This document shows, in pieces, positions 43,745 to 54,002 of a stretch of DNA of 64,000 nt. Source of the DNA: Lysobacter_L cavernae. GTDB taxonomy: Bacteria; Pseudomonadota; Gammaproteobacteria; Xanthomonadales; Xanthomonadaceae. The notes below the pieces were generated by a model. That model saw only the letters and a program-made list of their open reading frames with translations, did not search any database and was not told where the DNA came from. Within the stretch, counting starts at the first letter, position 1. Every line of letters begins with the position of its first letter. The stretch is taken from NCBI RefSeq assembly GCF_042648505.1, contig NZ_JBHRXK010000005.1, forward strand, positions 1-64,000, in the 5' to 3' direction. A program made the translations under genes and the position numbers.

Positions 43745-43945
43745 CCGCTCCCGCTGTCCTTCTACCTGAGAGTTTGCGCGGCGAAAGCCGCTTGCCCCTT
43801 CGGTGGGCCGCGATCGGCCTCTCTCCAGCCCGGCGATGTCGTTGCGCAGTGGATGGGCACGTTGCGGTGCCGGCCTGAGCGATTATGGGAGCCTGCGCCT
43901 TCGGCGGGCGCCGGCTGACCGGCGCCACTCTTCTGCGAACGGTGA
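43745..43945 (-). promoter_or_regulatory. Tandem glycine riboswitch
   Basis: On the minus strand, upstream of the PF03458 gene, two glycine-aptamer-like units occur. The downstream unit (43747-43830) shows GGAGAGAG, CACCGAAGGGGCAA, ACTCTCAGGTAGAAGGACAG and a closing stem, all conserved aptamer boxes. The upstream unit (about 43868-43942) shows AAGAGTGG, CCGCCGAAGGCGCA and ATCGCTCAGGC. About 170 nt then lead to the GTG start and would hold the expression platform; its fold was not resolved. Confidence 0.85.
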
Positions 43946-43987
43946 CGATGATAGCGCCCTTGCAGCCCACCGTGGCAGCAGCTTTCT

Positions 43988-45019
43988 CTAGGGTACGAGC
44001 ACCGCGCGGCCCTTGATCTTGCCCTCGCGCAGGCGCTGGTAGACCGCGACGGCCTGCTCCAGCGGAAATTTCTCGACCTGCGGATGGATGTGTCCGGCCG
44101 TGGCCAGCGCGATCACTTCCATCAGTTCGGTGCGCGAGCCCCAGTACGGAACGGTCACCGCGCAACCGTACGGCGGATTATTGGCGCTGTAGTGCAGCGT
44201 GCCGCCGCCGAGGCCGACCACGGTGATGCGGCTGTTGCGCCCGACCACGCGCGCGCACAGGTCGACGGTCGGCTGCGCGCCGACGAAATCCAGTGCCAGG
44301 ACCGCGCCGCGCGCGCCGGTGATCTTGCCGATGGCGGCGGCCGCGGCATCGCCATCGCGGGTATTCACCGTGTGCTTGACGCCCAGCTCGCGCGCGTGTG
44401 CCAGCTTGCTCTCGTCGATGTCGCCGGCGATGACGGTGGCCGCGCACAGTGCGTGCAGGATCTGCACGGCCATGTGGCCGAGGCCGCCGATGCCGATCAC
44501 CACCACGTGGGTGTCGGGCGTGAGCAGCGGCAGGGCGGCCTTGATCGCGTGGTAGGGCGTGAGGGCGGCGTCGCTCAGGGGCGCGGCGATGGCGGGGTCG
44601 AGCGTGCCCAGTGGCACCAGCAGGCGCGGCGAGGGCACCAGCATGTACTCGGCCATGCCGCCGTCCGAGCCGAGACCGCCGCCCATCGTGCCCAGCGAAG
44701 CGTGGTTCTCGCAGTAGTTCTCGGCCGAGGTCTGGCAGGTGTGGCAATGCCCGCAGCCCCACGGGCCATAGACCGCGACCGGATCGCCTTCCTTCCAGCC
44801 GTCGACGCCCTGGCCGACGCCGGCGATCCAGCCGGCGTTCTCGTGACCGAGGGTGAACGGACCCTTCAAGCCCAGCTCCTCGTCCATGACATGCAGGTCG
44901 GAGTGGCAGACGCCGGCACCGCCGATCTTCACCAGGATCTGCCCCGGTCCCGGCTTGGGTTGCGGCAGGTCGACGACCTCGGCGGGCTGGCCGACTGCGA
45001 TGAAACGCACGGCTTTCAT
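43988..45019 (-). CDS. Zinc-dependent alcohol dehydrogenase (MDR family)
   Basis: The 343-residue enzyme has the catalytic zinc ligands Cys38, His59 (GHE), and the structural zinc cysteines Cys89, Cys92, Cys95 and Cys103, followed by the Rossmann motif GIGGLGHMAVQIL. It would oxidise an alcohol or reduce an aldehyde using NAD(P). The start at 45019 fits the AdhP/AdhT-like N-terminus. An SDR gene ends 129 nt upstream and an aldo/keto reductase lies beyond it, a cluster of carbonyl-reducing enzymes. Confidence 0.92.
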   Translation of the reverse strand: MKAVRFIAVGQPAEVVDLPQPKPGPGQILVKIGGAGVCHSDLHVMDEELGLKGPFTLGHENAGWIAGVGQGVDGWKEGDPVAVYGPWGCGHCHTCQTSAENYCENHASLGTMGGGLGSDGGMAEYMLVPSPRLLVPLGTLDPAIAAPLSDAALTPYHAIKAALPLLTPDTHVVVIGIGGLGHMAVQILHALCAATVIAGDIDESKLAHARELGVKHTVNTRDGDAAAAAIGKITGARGAVLALDFVGAQPTVDLCARVVGRNSRITVVGLGGGTLHYSANNPPYGCAVTVPYWGSRTELMEVIALATAGHIHPQVEKFPLEQAVAVYQRLREGKIKGRAVLVP

Positions 45020-45147
45020 GGCGCACTCCTGCGACGCGAGGGGGCTTGGGCAGTGTGCCGACGCGGCGGTCAGGGCATCGTGAACTTCGCGCGATAAACC
45101 ATGACCGCCATGCGACATGGCCCGTGCGATTGCACGGCCGTGCCGGT

Positions 45148-45885
45148 TCAGTACGCCTGCAGTGTCGGTCGCACCACCAGTTCGTTGACATCGACATCGT
45201 CCGGCTGGCCGATGGCATAGGCGATCGCGCGCGCGATGGCGTCGGCCGGCAACAGGTCCTTGCGGAAGACCTCGTCGACTTCCTTCTTCATGGCCGGGTC
45301 GGAGATGGTGCTGGTCAGTTCCGAGGCCACCGCGCCCGGGGAAATGATGGTCACGCGCAGGAACTGCGACTCCTGGCGCAGGCCTTCCGACAGCGCGTGC
45401 ACCGCGAACTTGCTGGCGCAATACACCGCCGCCAGCGGATAGACATGGCGACCTGCCACTGAAGACACGTTGACGATGTGCCCCGCCTGCTGGGTCTGCA
45501 TCACCGGCAGTGCCGCGCCAATGCCGAACAGGACGCCCTTGAGGTTGACGTCGACCGTGCGCTCCCACTCGTCGACCTTGAGATCGGTCATGCGCGACAG
45601 CGGCATCACGCCGGCGTTGTTGACCAGCACGTCCAGACGGCCGTACGCAGCGACGGTATTGCCGATGAACGCCTCGACCTGCTCGCGGCGGGTGACATCG
45701 AGCGATTGCACGATGACCTCGCCGCCGCGCTCGCGGATCTGCGCGGCGAGCGCGTCGAGGCGGTCGGTACGGCGTGCACCCAATGCGAGCCGGGCGCCGT
45801 GTTCGGCCAGGCGCAACGCGGTGGCTTCGCCGATGCCGCTGCTGGCGCCAGTGATGGCGATGACTTTGTTTTCGATGTTCAACAC
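45148..45885 (-). CDS. Short-chain dehydrogenase/reductase
   Basis: The 245-residue enzyme has TGASSGIG (12-19), NNAG, active-site Ser141/142, and YCASK (Tyr155, Lys159), the complete classical SDR set. A GTG start at 45885 has GGAG 7 nt upstream; no ATG is in frame nearby. It resembles NADP-dependent YdfG-like oxidoreductases of broad specificity. It shares direction with the aldo/keto reductase 71 nt upstream, probably one operon. Confidence 0.9.
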   Translation of the reverse strand: MLNIENKVIAITGASSGIGEATALRLAEHGARLALGARRTDRLDALAAQIRERGGEVIVQSLDVTRREQVEAFIGNTVAAYGRLDVLVNNAGVMPLSRMTDLKVDEWERTVDVNLKGVLFGIGAALPVMQTQQAGHIVNVSSVAGRHVYPLAAVYCASKFAVHALSEGLRQESQFLRVTIISPGAVASELTSTISDPAMKKEVDEVFRKDLLPADAIARAIAYAIGQPDDVDVNELVVRPTLQAY

Positions 45886-45955
45886 GGAAGTTCTCCGGAA
45901 ACGGGATGAAGGCATGGAGGTCGTGCGGCCAGGGCGTACCCGGCTGCAATGGCGA

Positions 45956-46957
<1,002 letters not shown>

Positions 46958-47130
46958 GGTGTCTCCAGGTGGGTGGGGAGCGTGCCGGGAAACAGTAGAA
47001 GTGGCGTGTCCCGCGGCGTTAGCCCATTGCTCGTGGATGCTTGCCCGATCCTCCACGGCCATGCCGGATGATCTGGCGCCTGCACCAGGCCGGCGCATAA
47101 TCGCCGCATCCCCCGAACCGGCGATATGCC

Positions 47131-48063
47131 ATGACCGACAACGCTTCCAACGTGGTGCCCGCGCGTCTCGGGCTCGAGGCGCAGCAAGCTGAGCTGGCTG
47201 ACCGGATTGCCCGAAACGTGCCCGGTGACGGCTTGCACGCGAGCGCGGTGCCGGGGCTGTCGCTGATCCAGGCCAGCGCGCCGTCGCAACCGCTGCCGTC
47301 CGTCTACCACCCGAGCCTGTGCGTGGTGGTGCAGGGCCGCAAGCGCGCGTTGCTGGCCGATGAGGTCTTCACCTACGACCCGCTCAACTACCTGGTGGTG
47401 TCGATGACCCTGCCGATCAGCGGGCAGATCATCGACGCCACGCCGGAACGGCCGTACCTGTGCCTGCGCATCGACATCGGCCCGGCGCTGGTCAATGAGC
47501 TGCTGCGGCAATTAGGCTCCCCGGCGCCTGCGAGCGCGCGTGGCGGTCGTGCGGTGTACCTGGCCCGCACCAGCGCTTCGCTGCTCGACGCGGTGTTGCG
47601 ACTGGCACGCCTGCTCGACACCCCCGACGAAGCGGCGGTGCTGGCGCCGCTGGCGCTGCGCGAGATCCATTACCGCGTGCTCACCGGCGAGCTCGGCCAG
47701 CGCCTGCGCGAGCTGTGCGAGGTTGACGGACCATCGCAACGCGTTGCGCGTGCGATCGAGCTGATCAAGACGCGTTACGCCGAACCGCTGCGCATCGGGG
47801 AGCTGGCCGCCGCTGCGCACATGAGCGCCTCGGCACTGCACCAGCGTTTCAAGGCGGCCACCGCGATGTCGCCGTTGCAGTTCCAGAAGCAGTTGCGCCT
47901 GCAGGAAGCGCGGCGGCTGATGCTGATGGACGGCATCGAGGCGGCCTCGGCCAGCCATCGCGTTGGTTACGAAAGCCCGTCGCAATTCAGCCGCGAGTAC
48001 CGGCGTCTGTTCGGTGCACCGCCGCGACGCGAAATCGAGGAGATGCGCAGCACCGGTGGCTGA
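47131..48063 (+). CDS. AraC-family regulator with AraC_N domain
   Basis: The 310-residue protein has an N-terminal AraC_N (PF06719-like) domain (about 20-180: YHPSLCVVVQGRKRALLADE, YLVVSMTLPISGQI) and a C-terminal pair of helix-turn-helix motifs (IGELAAAAHMSASALHQRFK, SASHRVGYESPSQFSREYRR). It faces the aldo/keto reductase across 173 nt and very likely regulates the AKR-SDR-ADH group, probably sensing reactive carbonyls. A -10-like CATAAT lies upstream of its start. Confidence 0.92.
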   Translation: MTDNASNVVPARLGLEAQQAELADRIARNVPGDGLHASAVPGLSLIQASAPSQPLPSVYHPSLCVVVQGRKRALLADEVFTYDPLNYLVVSMTLPISGQIIDATPERPYLCLRIDIGPALVNELLRQLGSPAPASARGGRAVYLARTSASLLDAVLRLARLLDTPDEAAVLAPLALREIHYRVLTGELGQRLRELCEVDGPSQRVARAIELIKTRYAEPLRIGELAAAAHMSASALHQRFKAATAMSPLQFQKQLRLQEARRLMLMDGIEAASASHRVGYESPSQFSREYRRLFGAPPRREIEEMRSTGG

Positions 48064-48084
48064 AACGTTGGACGTCGCGGCGGG

Positions 48085-49572
48085 TCAGGCTTCCCTGACA
48101 GGTTGCACGCGCGTGGCCAGGACCGCGCCAAGCAGGGCCAGCACTGCCGAAATCGCGAAGCCGGCGAGGTAGGCCACGCCCGGTGAACGCACCAGCAGCG
48201 CCGCGAACAGCGAACCGCCCACGGCCAGCACGGTGGCGGTGAACAAGGCATCGCACAACTGCAGGGCGGAGGAATTGACGCCTTGCTGTTGCGGCGGTGA
48301 CAGCTCCAGGGTCAGCACCGACAGTGTCGGGAACAACGCACCCATGCCAAGGCCGGCGACGATCCAGCCGGCGACGCCGACGGCCACCGGCACCTGCGGC
48401 GATACCGTCAGGGCGACGCTGGCCACGCCGAGCACGATCAGGCTCATGCCGATCCGCAGCAACTGCGGTGGCGTGAACGGTTGGCTGGGGCGACTGCGGT
48501 ACCAGGAGCCAGCCGACCAGCCCAGTGCGCCGACGGTGAGCACGACGCCGGCCGCGGTTGGCGACAGCCCGCGTTCGCGTGACAGCAGCAACGGCAGGAA
48601 CACTTCGGTGCCGAAGAACGCGGCAGAGGCAATGCCGCGCAGCGCGATCACGGTTGGCAGTCCGCGTCCCGCGCGCAGGGTGCCACGCGGCAGCAATTGC
48701 CAGGCGCAGACCAGCAGGCCGGTGATCGCGACAGCGAGCATCGTCACCGCAGCGGCATCGCGTTGTTGCCCGGCATGGTGCAGCAGCAGCGCGCTGGCGG
48801 CGGCGCCGACCGCCCAGGCGAGGCGATGCGGTTGCGCCATGCCGGCATCGCCGCCGCTGTCGACCGGTGCGCCGAGTCCGCGCACCGCCGGCAATACCAT
48901 CCAGGCCGCCGCTACCGCGATCAACGGCACCGACAGGAACACCCAGCGCCAGCCCAGGTGCTGTACCAGCAGGCCGCTGATGGTCGGGCCGATCACCGCC
49001 GGCAATACCCAGGCGGCGGCGAACGCGGCGAAGATGCGCGGATGCAGATGCGGTGGATACACGCGGCCGACGGCCACGTACAAGGCCACCGACATCAGGC
49101 CGCCGCCGAAGCCCTGCACGATCCGGCCGAGCAGCAGCACCCACATCGTCGGTGCCAGGCCAGCGATGATCAGGCCCAGCGCAAACCAGGCGATGCCATG
49201 CCGCAACGGCGGTGCCGGTCCGCGGGTGTCGGCCCAACGACCGGCCGCGACCATGCCGACCACGCCCGCCGCGAGCGTTCCACCAAAGGCCAGGGCGTAC
49301 AGCCGCAGGCCGCCGAGTGCCTGCGCGACCGTCGGCATAGCCGTGGCGACGGCCAGCGCCTCGAAGGCGTACAGCGCGACCAGGGCGACCGCACCGAGTG
49401 TGACCGCGCGATAGCGGCGGTCCAGCAGCCCCGGGCCGACTGGGTTTGACGCGACCGGCGCGGTCACGGTCATCTCGGCTGTATCGGCCGCCGCTGTCGG
49501 CGCCGAAGCGGTCGGTTCCCAGTCCTGGCTGTGTTCGGAGCGGTTCAATGCGTCCTGCGCGGGCTCTTTCAT
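48085..49572 (-). CDS. MFS transporter, 14-helix drug-exporter type
   Basis: The 495-residue membrane protein has about 14 hydrophobic segments after a 45-residue cytosolic N-terminus and the MFS loop GRWADTRGP, with GRIVQGFGGGLMSVALYVAV as the antiporter motif C-like helix. This matches drug:H+ antiporters of the EmrB-like class. It starts at 49572, where its ATG overlaps the stop of a remnant upstream gene (ATGA). Export of a toxic compound is inferred; no regulator is adjacent. Confidence 0.88.
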   Translation of the reverse strand: MKEPAQDALNRSEHSQDWEPTASAPTAAADTAEMTVTAPVASNPVGPGLLDRRYRAVTLGAVALVALYAFEALAVATAMPTVAQALGGLRLYALAFGGTLAAGVVGMVAAGRWADTRGPAPPLRHGIAWFALGLIIAGLAPTMWVLLLGRIVQGFGGGLMSVALYVAVGRVYPPHLHPRIFAAFAAAWVLPAVIGPTISGLLVQHLGWRWVFLSVPLIAVAAAWMVLPAVRGLGAPVDSGGDAGMAQPHRLAWAVGAAASALLLHHAGQQRDAAAVTMLAVAITGLLVCAWQLLPRGTLRAGRGLPTVIALRGIASAAFFGTEVFLPLLLSRERGLSPTAAGVVLTVGALGWSAGSWYRSRPSQPFTPPQLLRIGMSLIVLGVASVALTVSPQVPVAVGVAGWIVAGLGMGALFPTLSVLTLELSPPQQQGVNSSALQLCDALFTATVLAVGGSLFAALLVRSPGVAYLAGFAISAVLALLGAVLATRVQPVREA

Positions 49573-49667
49573 GGGGCGTGATCGAATGTGCTGTACACCA
49601 TCAGCACCACCTTGCCACGACCGTGACCGTTTTCCACATCGCGGTGCGCCACGGCACGCGCCAGCAT
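49569..49667 (-). pseudogene. 3' stump of a zinc-type NADPH:quinone oxidoreductase (MDR) gene
   Basis: Minus-strand codons from about 49667 to the TGA at 49569 encode 32 residues including AHRDVENGHGRGKVVLMV, the C-terminal signature of MDR quinone reductases (AHR.x.E.GH.RGK.VL). The 5' nine-tenths of the gene is missing. The stop overlaps the MFS start by 4 nt (ATGA), showing an ancestral coupled operon. Confidence 0.6.
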
Positions 49668-49807
49668 CAAGGGCGCGGACGGCACGCTGCTGTTCACCAC
49701 GACCAGCCATGAAGCCGTCGACCTGAGCCGGGACACCACCGATCGCATGCTGGTACTGCAATCGGTATCGCGTTAGCCCGCGCGCGGGCCGGATAGTGGA
49801 TCGATCT

Positions 49808-49831
49808 GAATGCCGCCGCAAGGCGGCATTC
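49808..49831 (+). terminator. Perfect GC-rich hairpin before the glycosyltransferase gene
   Basis: GAATGCCGCC (49808-49817) and GGCGGCATTC (49822-49831) form a 10-bp perfect stem with a GCAA tetraloop, 60 nt upstream of the GT4 start. It may end transcription of a degraded plus-strand gene. No U-tract. Confidence 0.55.
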
Positions 49832-49890
49832 CCTTTGGCAGCGATGGCGACTGTCATAAAGGTGCGCATCCAGGCACTTAGGCTGTCGTC

Positions 49891-51084
49891 ATGAACATCC
49901 TGATGCTGTCCGACGTCTACTTACCGCGGGTCAACGGCGTCTCGACCTCGATCCGTACCTTTGCGCGTGCGCTGGCCCGCCGGGGCCACGCAGTCACCGT
50001 GGTGGCGCCGGATTACGGTGCGGACAGCGGACAGGAGGCGCATGACGGCCACGGCGAGTTCGAGGTCCTGCGCCTGCCGGCGCGGGTGATCTTCTTCGAT
50101 CCGGAGGACTGCCTGATCCGCGGTGCGTCATTGCGCACGGCCCAGGCCCAATTGCTGCGGCGCGACTGGGACGTGATCCACATCCACACGCCGTTCCGCG
50201 CCCACGTGCTCGGCACGCGTCTGGCCCGACGCAGCGGACTGCCAACGGTCGAGACCTATCACACTTATTTCGAGGAATACGTCGGCCATTACCTGCCGTG
50301 GCTGCCGGCCCCACTGACCCGCTGGCTGGCCCGGCGCGTCTCGCGCCATTTGTGCCATGGCGTCGATCACCTGGTCGTGCCGAGCCAGCAGATGGCCGAA
50401 GTGCTGGAGCGTTATGGCATCGCCACGCCGTCCACGGTCATCCCCACCGGCATCGACCTGGACGAGTTCGCCGGTGGTAACGGCGCGCGCTTCCGTCTCG
50501 CCCACGGTATCGACCCGCAGTGCCCGACGCTGGTCACCGTCAGCCGCTTGTCGATGGAGAAGAACATCGCCTTCCTGCTGCGTGTGGTGCACCAGCTGGT
50601 CATGGAGTTTCCCGATCTGCAGTTCCTGATTGCCGGGGAAGGCCCGGATGCGGCACGCCTGAAACATCTTGCCGGCGAGCTTGGGCTACAGGAGCATGTG
50701 CGCTTCTTCGGAAACCTCGATCGCCGCAGCAGCTTGCTCGATGCCTACCGGGCCGGCGACGTGTTCGTATTCGCCTCGCCGACCGAAACGCAGGGGCTGG
50801 TGCTGATTGAGGCAATGGCGCTGGGCGTGCCGATCGTCTCCACGGCGGTCATGGGCACGGCGACCGTGTTGCGTGATGCGCGCAGTGCCCTGGTCAGCGC
50901 CGAGGACGTTGACGCGTTCGCCAGTCAAGTTGCGCGTTTGCTGCGCGCACCGGAACTGCGCGCGACGCTTGTCAAGGCCGGGCCCGAGGACGCCCGTGCG
51001 TGGAGCATGCAGGCGCTTGTGCACGAGGTCGAGACGCTTTATGGCCATCTGGCCGGACAGGAAAGGGTGCCAGCCATGCGGTGA
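49891..51084 (+). CDS. GT4-family glycosyltransferase
   Basis: The 397-residue GT-B enzyme shows the N-terminal DVYLPRVNGVSTSIRTFARA, HIHTPFRAHVLG, a C-terminal donor site with SRLSMEKN and ETQGLVLIEAMALG (the EX7E motif). It resembles mannosyl/glucosyltransferases that modify diacylglycerol or polysaccharides (PimB/TuaC-like). The acceptor cannot be inferred. It stands alone; upstream is a terminator-like hairpin and the degenerate region at 49.6 kb. Confidence 0.9.
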   Translation: MNILMLSDVYLPRVNGVSTSIRTFARALARRGHAVTVVAPDYGADSGQEAHDGHGEFEVLRLPARVIFFDPEDCLIRGASLRTAQAQLLRRDWDVIHIHTPFRAHVLGTRLARRSGLPTVETYHTYFEEYVGHYLPWLPAPLTRWLARRVSRHLCHGVDHLVVPSQQMAEVLERYGIATPSTVIPTGIDLDEFAGGNGARFRLAHGIDPQCPTLVTVSRLSMEKNIAFLLRVVHQLVMEFPDLQFLIAGEGPDAARLKHLAGELGLQEHVRFFGNLDRRSSLLDAYRAGDVFVFASPTETQGLVLIEAMALGVPIVSTAVMGTATVLRDARSALVSAEDVDAFASQVARLLRAPELRATLVKAGPEDARAWSMQALVHEVETLYGHLAGQERVPAMR

Positions 51085-51281
51085 GTAATCATCGGGACAC
51101 CCGCGTCAGTTGCGTCGAAGGCAACCTCGGCGTGCGCGTCACCTGGTGAGCCAACGTGGTGCCGGGCAGGGACTGCGGATCCTGCCCGGCACGGTACACG
51201 GCTTCGATCCGCGACCGTCCTGTCCCGAGGCAGGCGTGCCCGTGCCTGTACCATGCGCGCTTCGCTCAGAGGAGATCCGCC

Positions 51282-51791
51282 ATGACCGTTTCCATGTACG
51301 CCGCATCGGTGCCCGTGTTCGAGCAGATGCTCGGTGGCCTCGGCGGGGTGTTGAACAAGGCCGAGGCCTATGCGGCCGAGAAGAAGATCGAGCCGGCGGT
51401 GTTGCTGCAGGCCCGGCTGTTTCCCGACATGTTCCCGCTGGTCCGCCAGGTGCAGATCGCCTGTGACTTTGCCAAGAGCGTGCCGTCGCGGTTGGCCGGT
51501 GTCGAAGTGCCGGCTTACGACGACAACGAGCAGACCTTCGCCGAACTGCATGCGCGCATCGCCAAGACCCTGGCCCTCATCGGCGGCCTGGACGCCATGC
51601 TGTTCGAGGGCAGCGAACAACGCGAGATCGTGCTGCGCCCGGGCACGCCGAAGGAGCGCAAGCTCGACGGCCAGGCGTACCTGCTGAGCTACGGCCTGCC
51701 GCAATTCTTCTTCCACGTCACCACCGCCTATGCGTTGCTGCGCCACAACGGCGTCGAGGTCGGCAAGCGCGATTACATGGGCGCGTACTGA
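51282..51791 (+). CDS. DUF1993 protein
   Basis: The 169-residue protein starts MTVSMYAASVPVFEQMLGGL and has FDMFPLVRQVQIACDFAKS-like helices and a C-terminal FFFHVTTAYALLRHNGVEVG, the family signature including the His-containing C-terminal helix. DUF1993 proteins are DinB-like four-helix bundles that may bind metals; their function is unknown. Start 51282 follows GAGGAG. A membrane protein gene is immediately downstream. Confidence 0.9.
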   Translation: MTVSMYAASVPVFEQMLGGLGGVLNKAEAYAAEKKIEPAVLLQARLFPDMFPLVRQVQIACDFAKSVPSRLAGVEVPAYDDNEQTFAELHARIAKTLALIGGLDAMLFEGSEQREIVLRPGTPKERKLDGQAYLLSYGLPQFFFHVTTAYALLRHNGVEVGKRDYMGAY

Positions 51792-51848
51792 GTGACACAT
51801 CTGCCGGCCATGCGCCACGGCCATCCCGTGGCGCGGGAAGGCGCGGTA

Positions 51849-52466
51849 ATGCGCCGGCTCGCCACGGCCGTGCTGGCCGGCCTGTTGGTGTTCGTTGTGG
51901 TGTGCGTGGCCGTGCAACTGCTGCGTGACGACCTGGATTGGTGGCTCGCGCCTCTGAGCTTTTACCTGGTCGGCGACTACGGCAGCTGGTTGCAGGGCGC
52001 GTACCTCGTTCTTGCCGGCGCCCTGGCCATGCTGGGCGCCGGCTATTACGCCGCGCTGCCAGCGCCGGCGCGCAGTGCGGCGCCATTGTTGCTGTTCGTG
52101 CTGGCGGCGCTGGCGTTGGGCGTGACCGCAATGGCGGAAACCGACCGCCCGCAGCGTCCGCCAACCTTCGAAGGCCTGGTGCACGGCATCGCCGCATCGA
52201 CCGCTTTCCTGTGCGTGACCACGGCCATGCTGCTGCAGTCCTGGCGTTTCCGTGGCGATGCACAGTGGCGACCGCGCTTTGTGCAGGCGTTCGGGCTGGC
52301 CATGATCTGCTTCGTCGCGATGTGGGTGCACGCCCTGTGGCGCGAAGCGCCGCGTGGATTGAGCCAGAAGCTGGTGATTGCGGCGATCGTGGCCTGGCTG
52401 GTCCTGGCTGCGTTCTGGCTACGGCGGGCCAGCGCGGTCGGTCCCCATAATTCCTCGAATCCTTAA
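51849..52466 (+). CDS. DUF998-like membrane protein
   Basis: The 205-residue protein has six hydrophobic segments and DWWLAPLSFYLVGDYGSWLQ near the start, and HGIAASTAFLCVTTAML, resembling DUF998 membrane proteins. Start at 51849 (MRRLATAV, with AAGG upstream) is preferred over the GTG at 51792 that abuts the preceding stop. Function unknown. Confidence 0.75.
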   Translation: MRRLATAVLAGLLVFVVVCVAVQLLRDDLDWWLAPLSFYLVGDYGSWLQGAYLVLAGALAMLGAGYYAALPAPARSAAPLLLFVLAALALGVTAMAETDRPQRPPTFEGLVHGIAASTAFLCVTTAMLLQSWRFRGDAQWRPRFVQAFGLAMICFVAMWVHALWREAPRGLSQKLVIAAIVAWLVLAAFWLRRASAVGPHNSSNP

Positions 52467-52530
52467 CCGATCAATGGCTTGCGAGCAGCTCCGGCAAGCA
52501 TGGCGGCCGCTTGGCACCTAGAATGCGCCG

Positions 52531-53271
52531 ATGATTCTCAACATCGCCGCCTACCACTTCACCCCGATCGATCAGCCCGATGCGTTGGCCGCGCAACTGC
52601 AGGCCTGGGCGCAGGCCGGCGAGTTGCAGGGCACCGTGCTGGTGGCGGGCGAGGGCATCAACCTGTTTCTTGCCGGTCGCGACGCCGCGGTTCACGGTTT
52701 TCTGGACCAGTTGCAGGCAGACGCCCGCTTCACCGCGTTGACGGTCAAGTTCAGCCACAGCCACCGGCAGCCGTTCGCGCGGCTCAAGGTCAAGGTCAAG
52801 CCGGAGATCATCAGCTTCCGCCGCGACGACGCCTCGCCGCTGGCCGGACGTGCGCCGACGGTGGCGCCGGACCAGCTCGCGCGCTGGCTCGAACACGGAC
52901 GCGACGATTCGGGCCGGCGCGTGGTGATGCTGGACACCCGCAATCGCGAGGAGGTCGGCTATGGCACGTTTGCGCAGGCGCTGACGCTGCCGATCGACAA
53001 CTTCACCGACTTGCCACGGGCCCTGGCGCCGCATCGCGAAGACCTGCGCGATGCCACCGTGGTCAGCTTCTGCACCGGCGGTATCCGCTGCGAGAAGGCC
53101 GCGCTGTGGATGCACGGCAGTGGAATGAGCAATGTGTTGCAGCTCGACGGCGGCATCCTGGGGTATTTTGAGCAGGTCGGCGGCCGCCATTACGATGGCC
53201 GCTGCTTCGTGTTCGACGAGCGCGTCGCGCTCGATTCCGAACTGAAACCGTTGATGGACGACGTCGCCTGA
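52531..53271 (+). CDS. trhO: TrhO-type tRNA uridine hydroxylase (rhodanese-domain)
   Basis: The 246-residue protein has an N-terminal acylphosphatase-like half, FARLKVKVKPEIISF, and a C-terminal rhodanese domain with FCTGGIRCEKAA (catalytic Cys181, second Cys187), the signature of YceA/TrhO proteins that hydroxylate U34 of tRNA with oxygen. The length is shorter than E. coli TrhO because the C-terminal extension is missing. Start 52531 gives the canonical MILNIAAYHF. Confidence 0.9.
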   Translation: MILNIAAYHFTPIDQPDALAAQLQAWAQAGELQGTVLVAGEGINLFLAGRDAAVHGFLDQLQADARFTALTVKFSHSHRQPFARLKVKVKPEIISFRRDDASPLAGRAPTVAPDQLARWLEHGRDDSGRRVVMLDTRNREEVGYGTFAQALTLPIDNFTDLPRALAPHREDLRDATVVSFCTGGIRCEKAALWMHGSGMSNVLQLDGGILGYFEQVGGRHYDGRCFVFDERVALDSELKPLMDDVA

Positions 53272-53344
53272 CGACGATCGTGGGTGGCCCGGCAGCGACG
53301 TTGCCGATCGAGGCGCCAGCCCATCCACCACAGTGAGGATTGCG

Positions 53345-53980
53345 ATGTTGAATCAAGTTTGGACGTCCCGTTTTCTGCCGTTGGCCGCGGCAATGACCAG
53401 CGTGCTATTGCTGGTGGCCTGTGAGGCACAGCCTCCGGTCAACAGCGCCGCACCGGAAGCGATCACCGCGGCGCCTCCTGCCGCGAACCCGCAGCCGGAC
53501 GTCAATGCCGCGCCGGTCGAGCGCGCGGCGCCGCCGATGCTGAAGCCGGTGGCGCTGGGCGTGTACGAGCCGGGCAATCCGGTCGCAACGGCCGTGACCG
53601 GCAAGCTGACCATCGAGGATGCGGTGCTGCGCGGCGGCAACGGTGCCAGCTTCACCACCGAGCGCGTCGCGATCGTCAATGGTGGCGACCAGTACTCGGC
53701 CGGCAGCACCTATGCGCAGGCGATGATGATCCAGCCTGACCAGCCGGTGGAACTGCGCCGCGTGCTGGAGGAGACGCCGCCCACCGAATTGCCCGCCAAT
53801 GCCATGTGCGGCGGCCAGCCCACTGGCTTCATCGCCCTGGCCAAGGTGTTGGAAGGCGGCACCGGAGTGGTCAAGCTGATCGGCCTGCAGGGCAGCGACC
53901 TGCCGGCGGCCTCGGCGTCTGGCATCACCCTGTGCGCGAGCACCAGCTACTTCGGCGTGGACAGTCCCGACGCCGGGTAA
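53345..53980 (+). CDS. Lipoprotein of unknown function
   Basis: The 211-residue protein has a lipoprotein signal peptide with lipobox LLVAC (Cys26), then a proline/alanine-rich linker (about 30-70) and a globular domain with no recognised family. Start 53345 has GAGGA about 8 nt upstream. It should be lipid-anchored in the envelope. It lies between trhO and the flavoprotein gene (convergent). Confidence 0.75.
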   Translation: MLNQVWTSRFLPLAAAMTSVLLLVACEAQPPVNSAAPEAITAAPPAANPQPDVNAAPVERAAPPMLKPVALGVYEPGNPVATAVTGKLTIEDAVLRGGNGASFTTERVAIVNGGDQYSAGSTYAQAMMIQPDQPVELRRVLEETPPTELPANAMCGGQPTGFIALAKVLEGGTGVVKLIGLQGSDLPAASASGITLCASTSYFGVDSPDAG

Positions 53981-54002
53981 TCGTCGCGTCCGCGCGCTGC
54001 AC

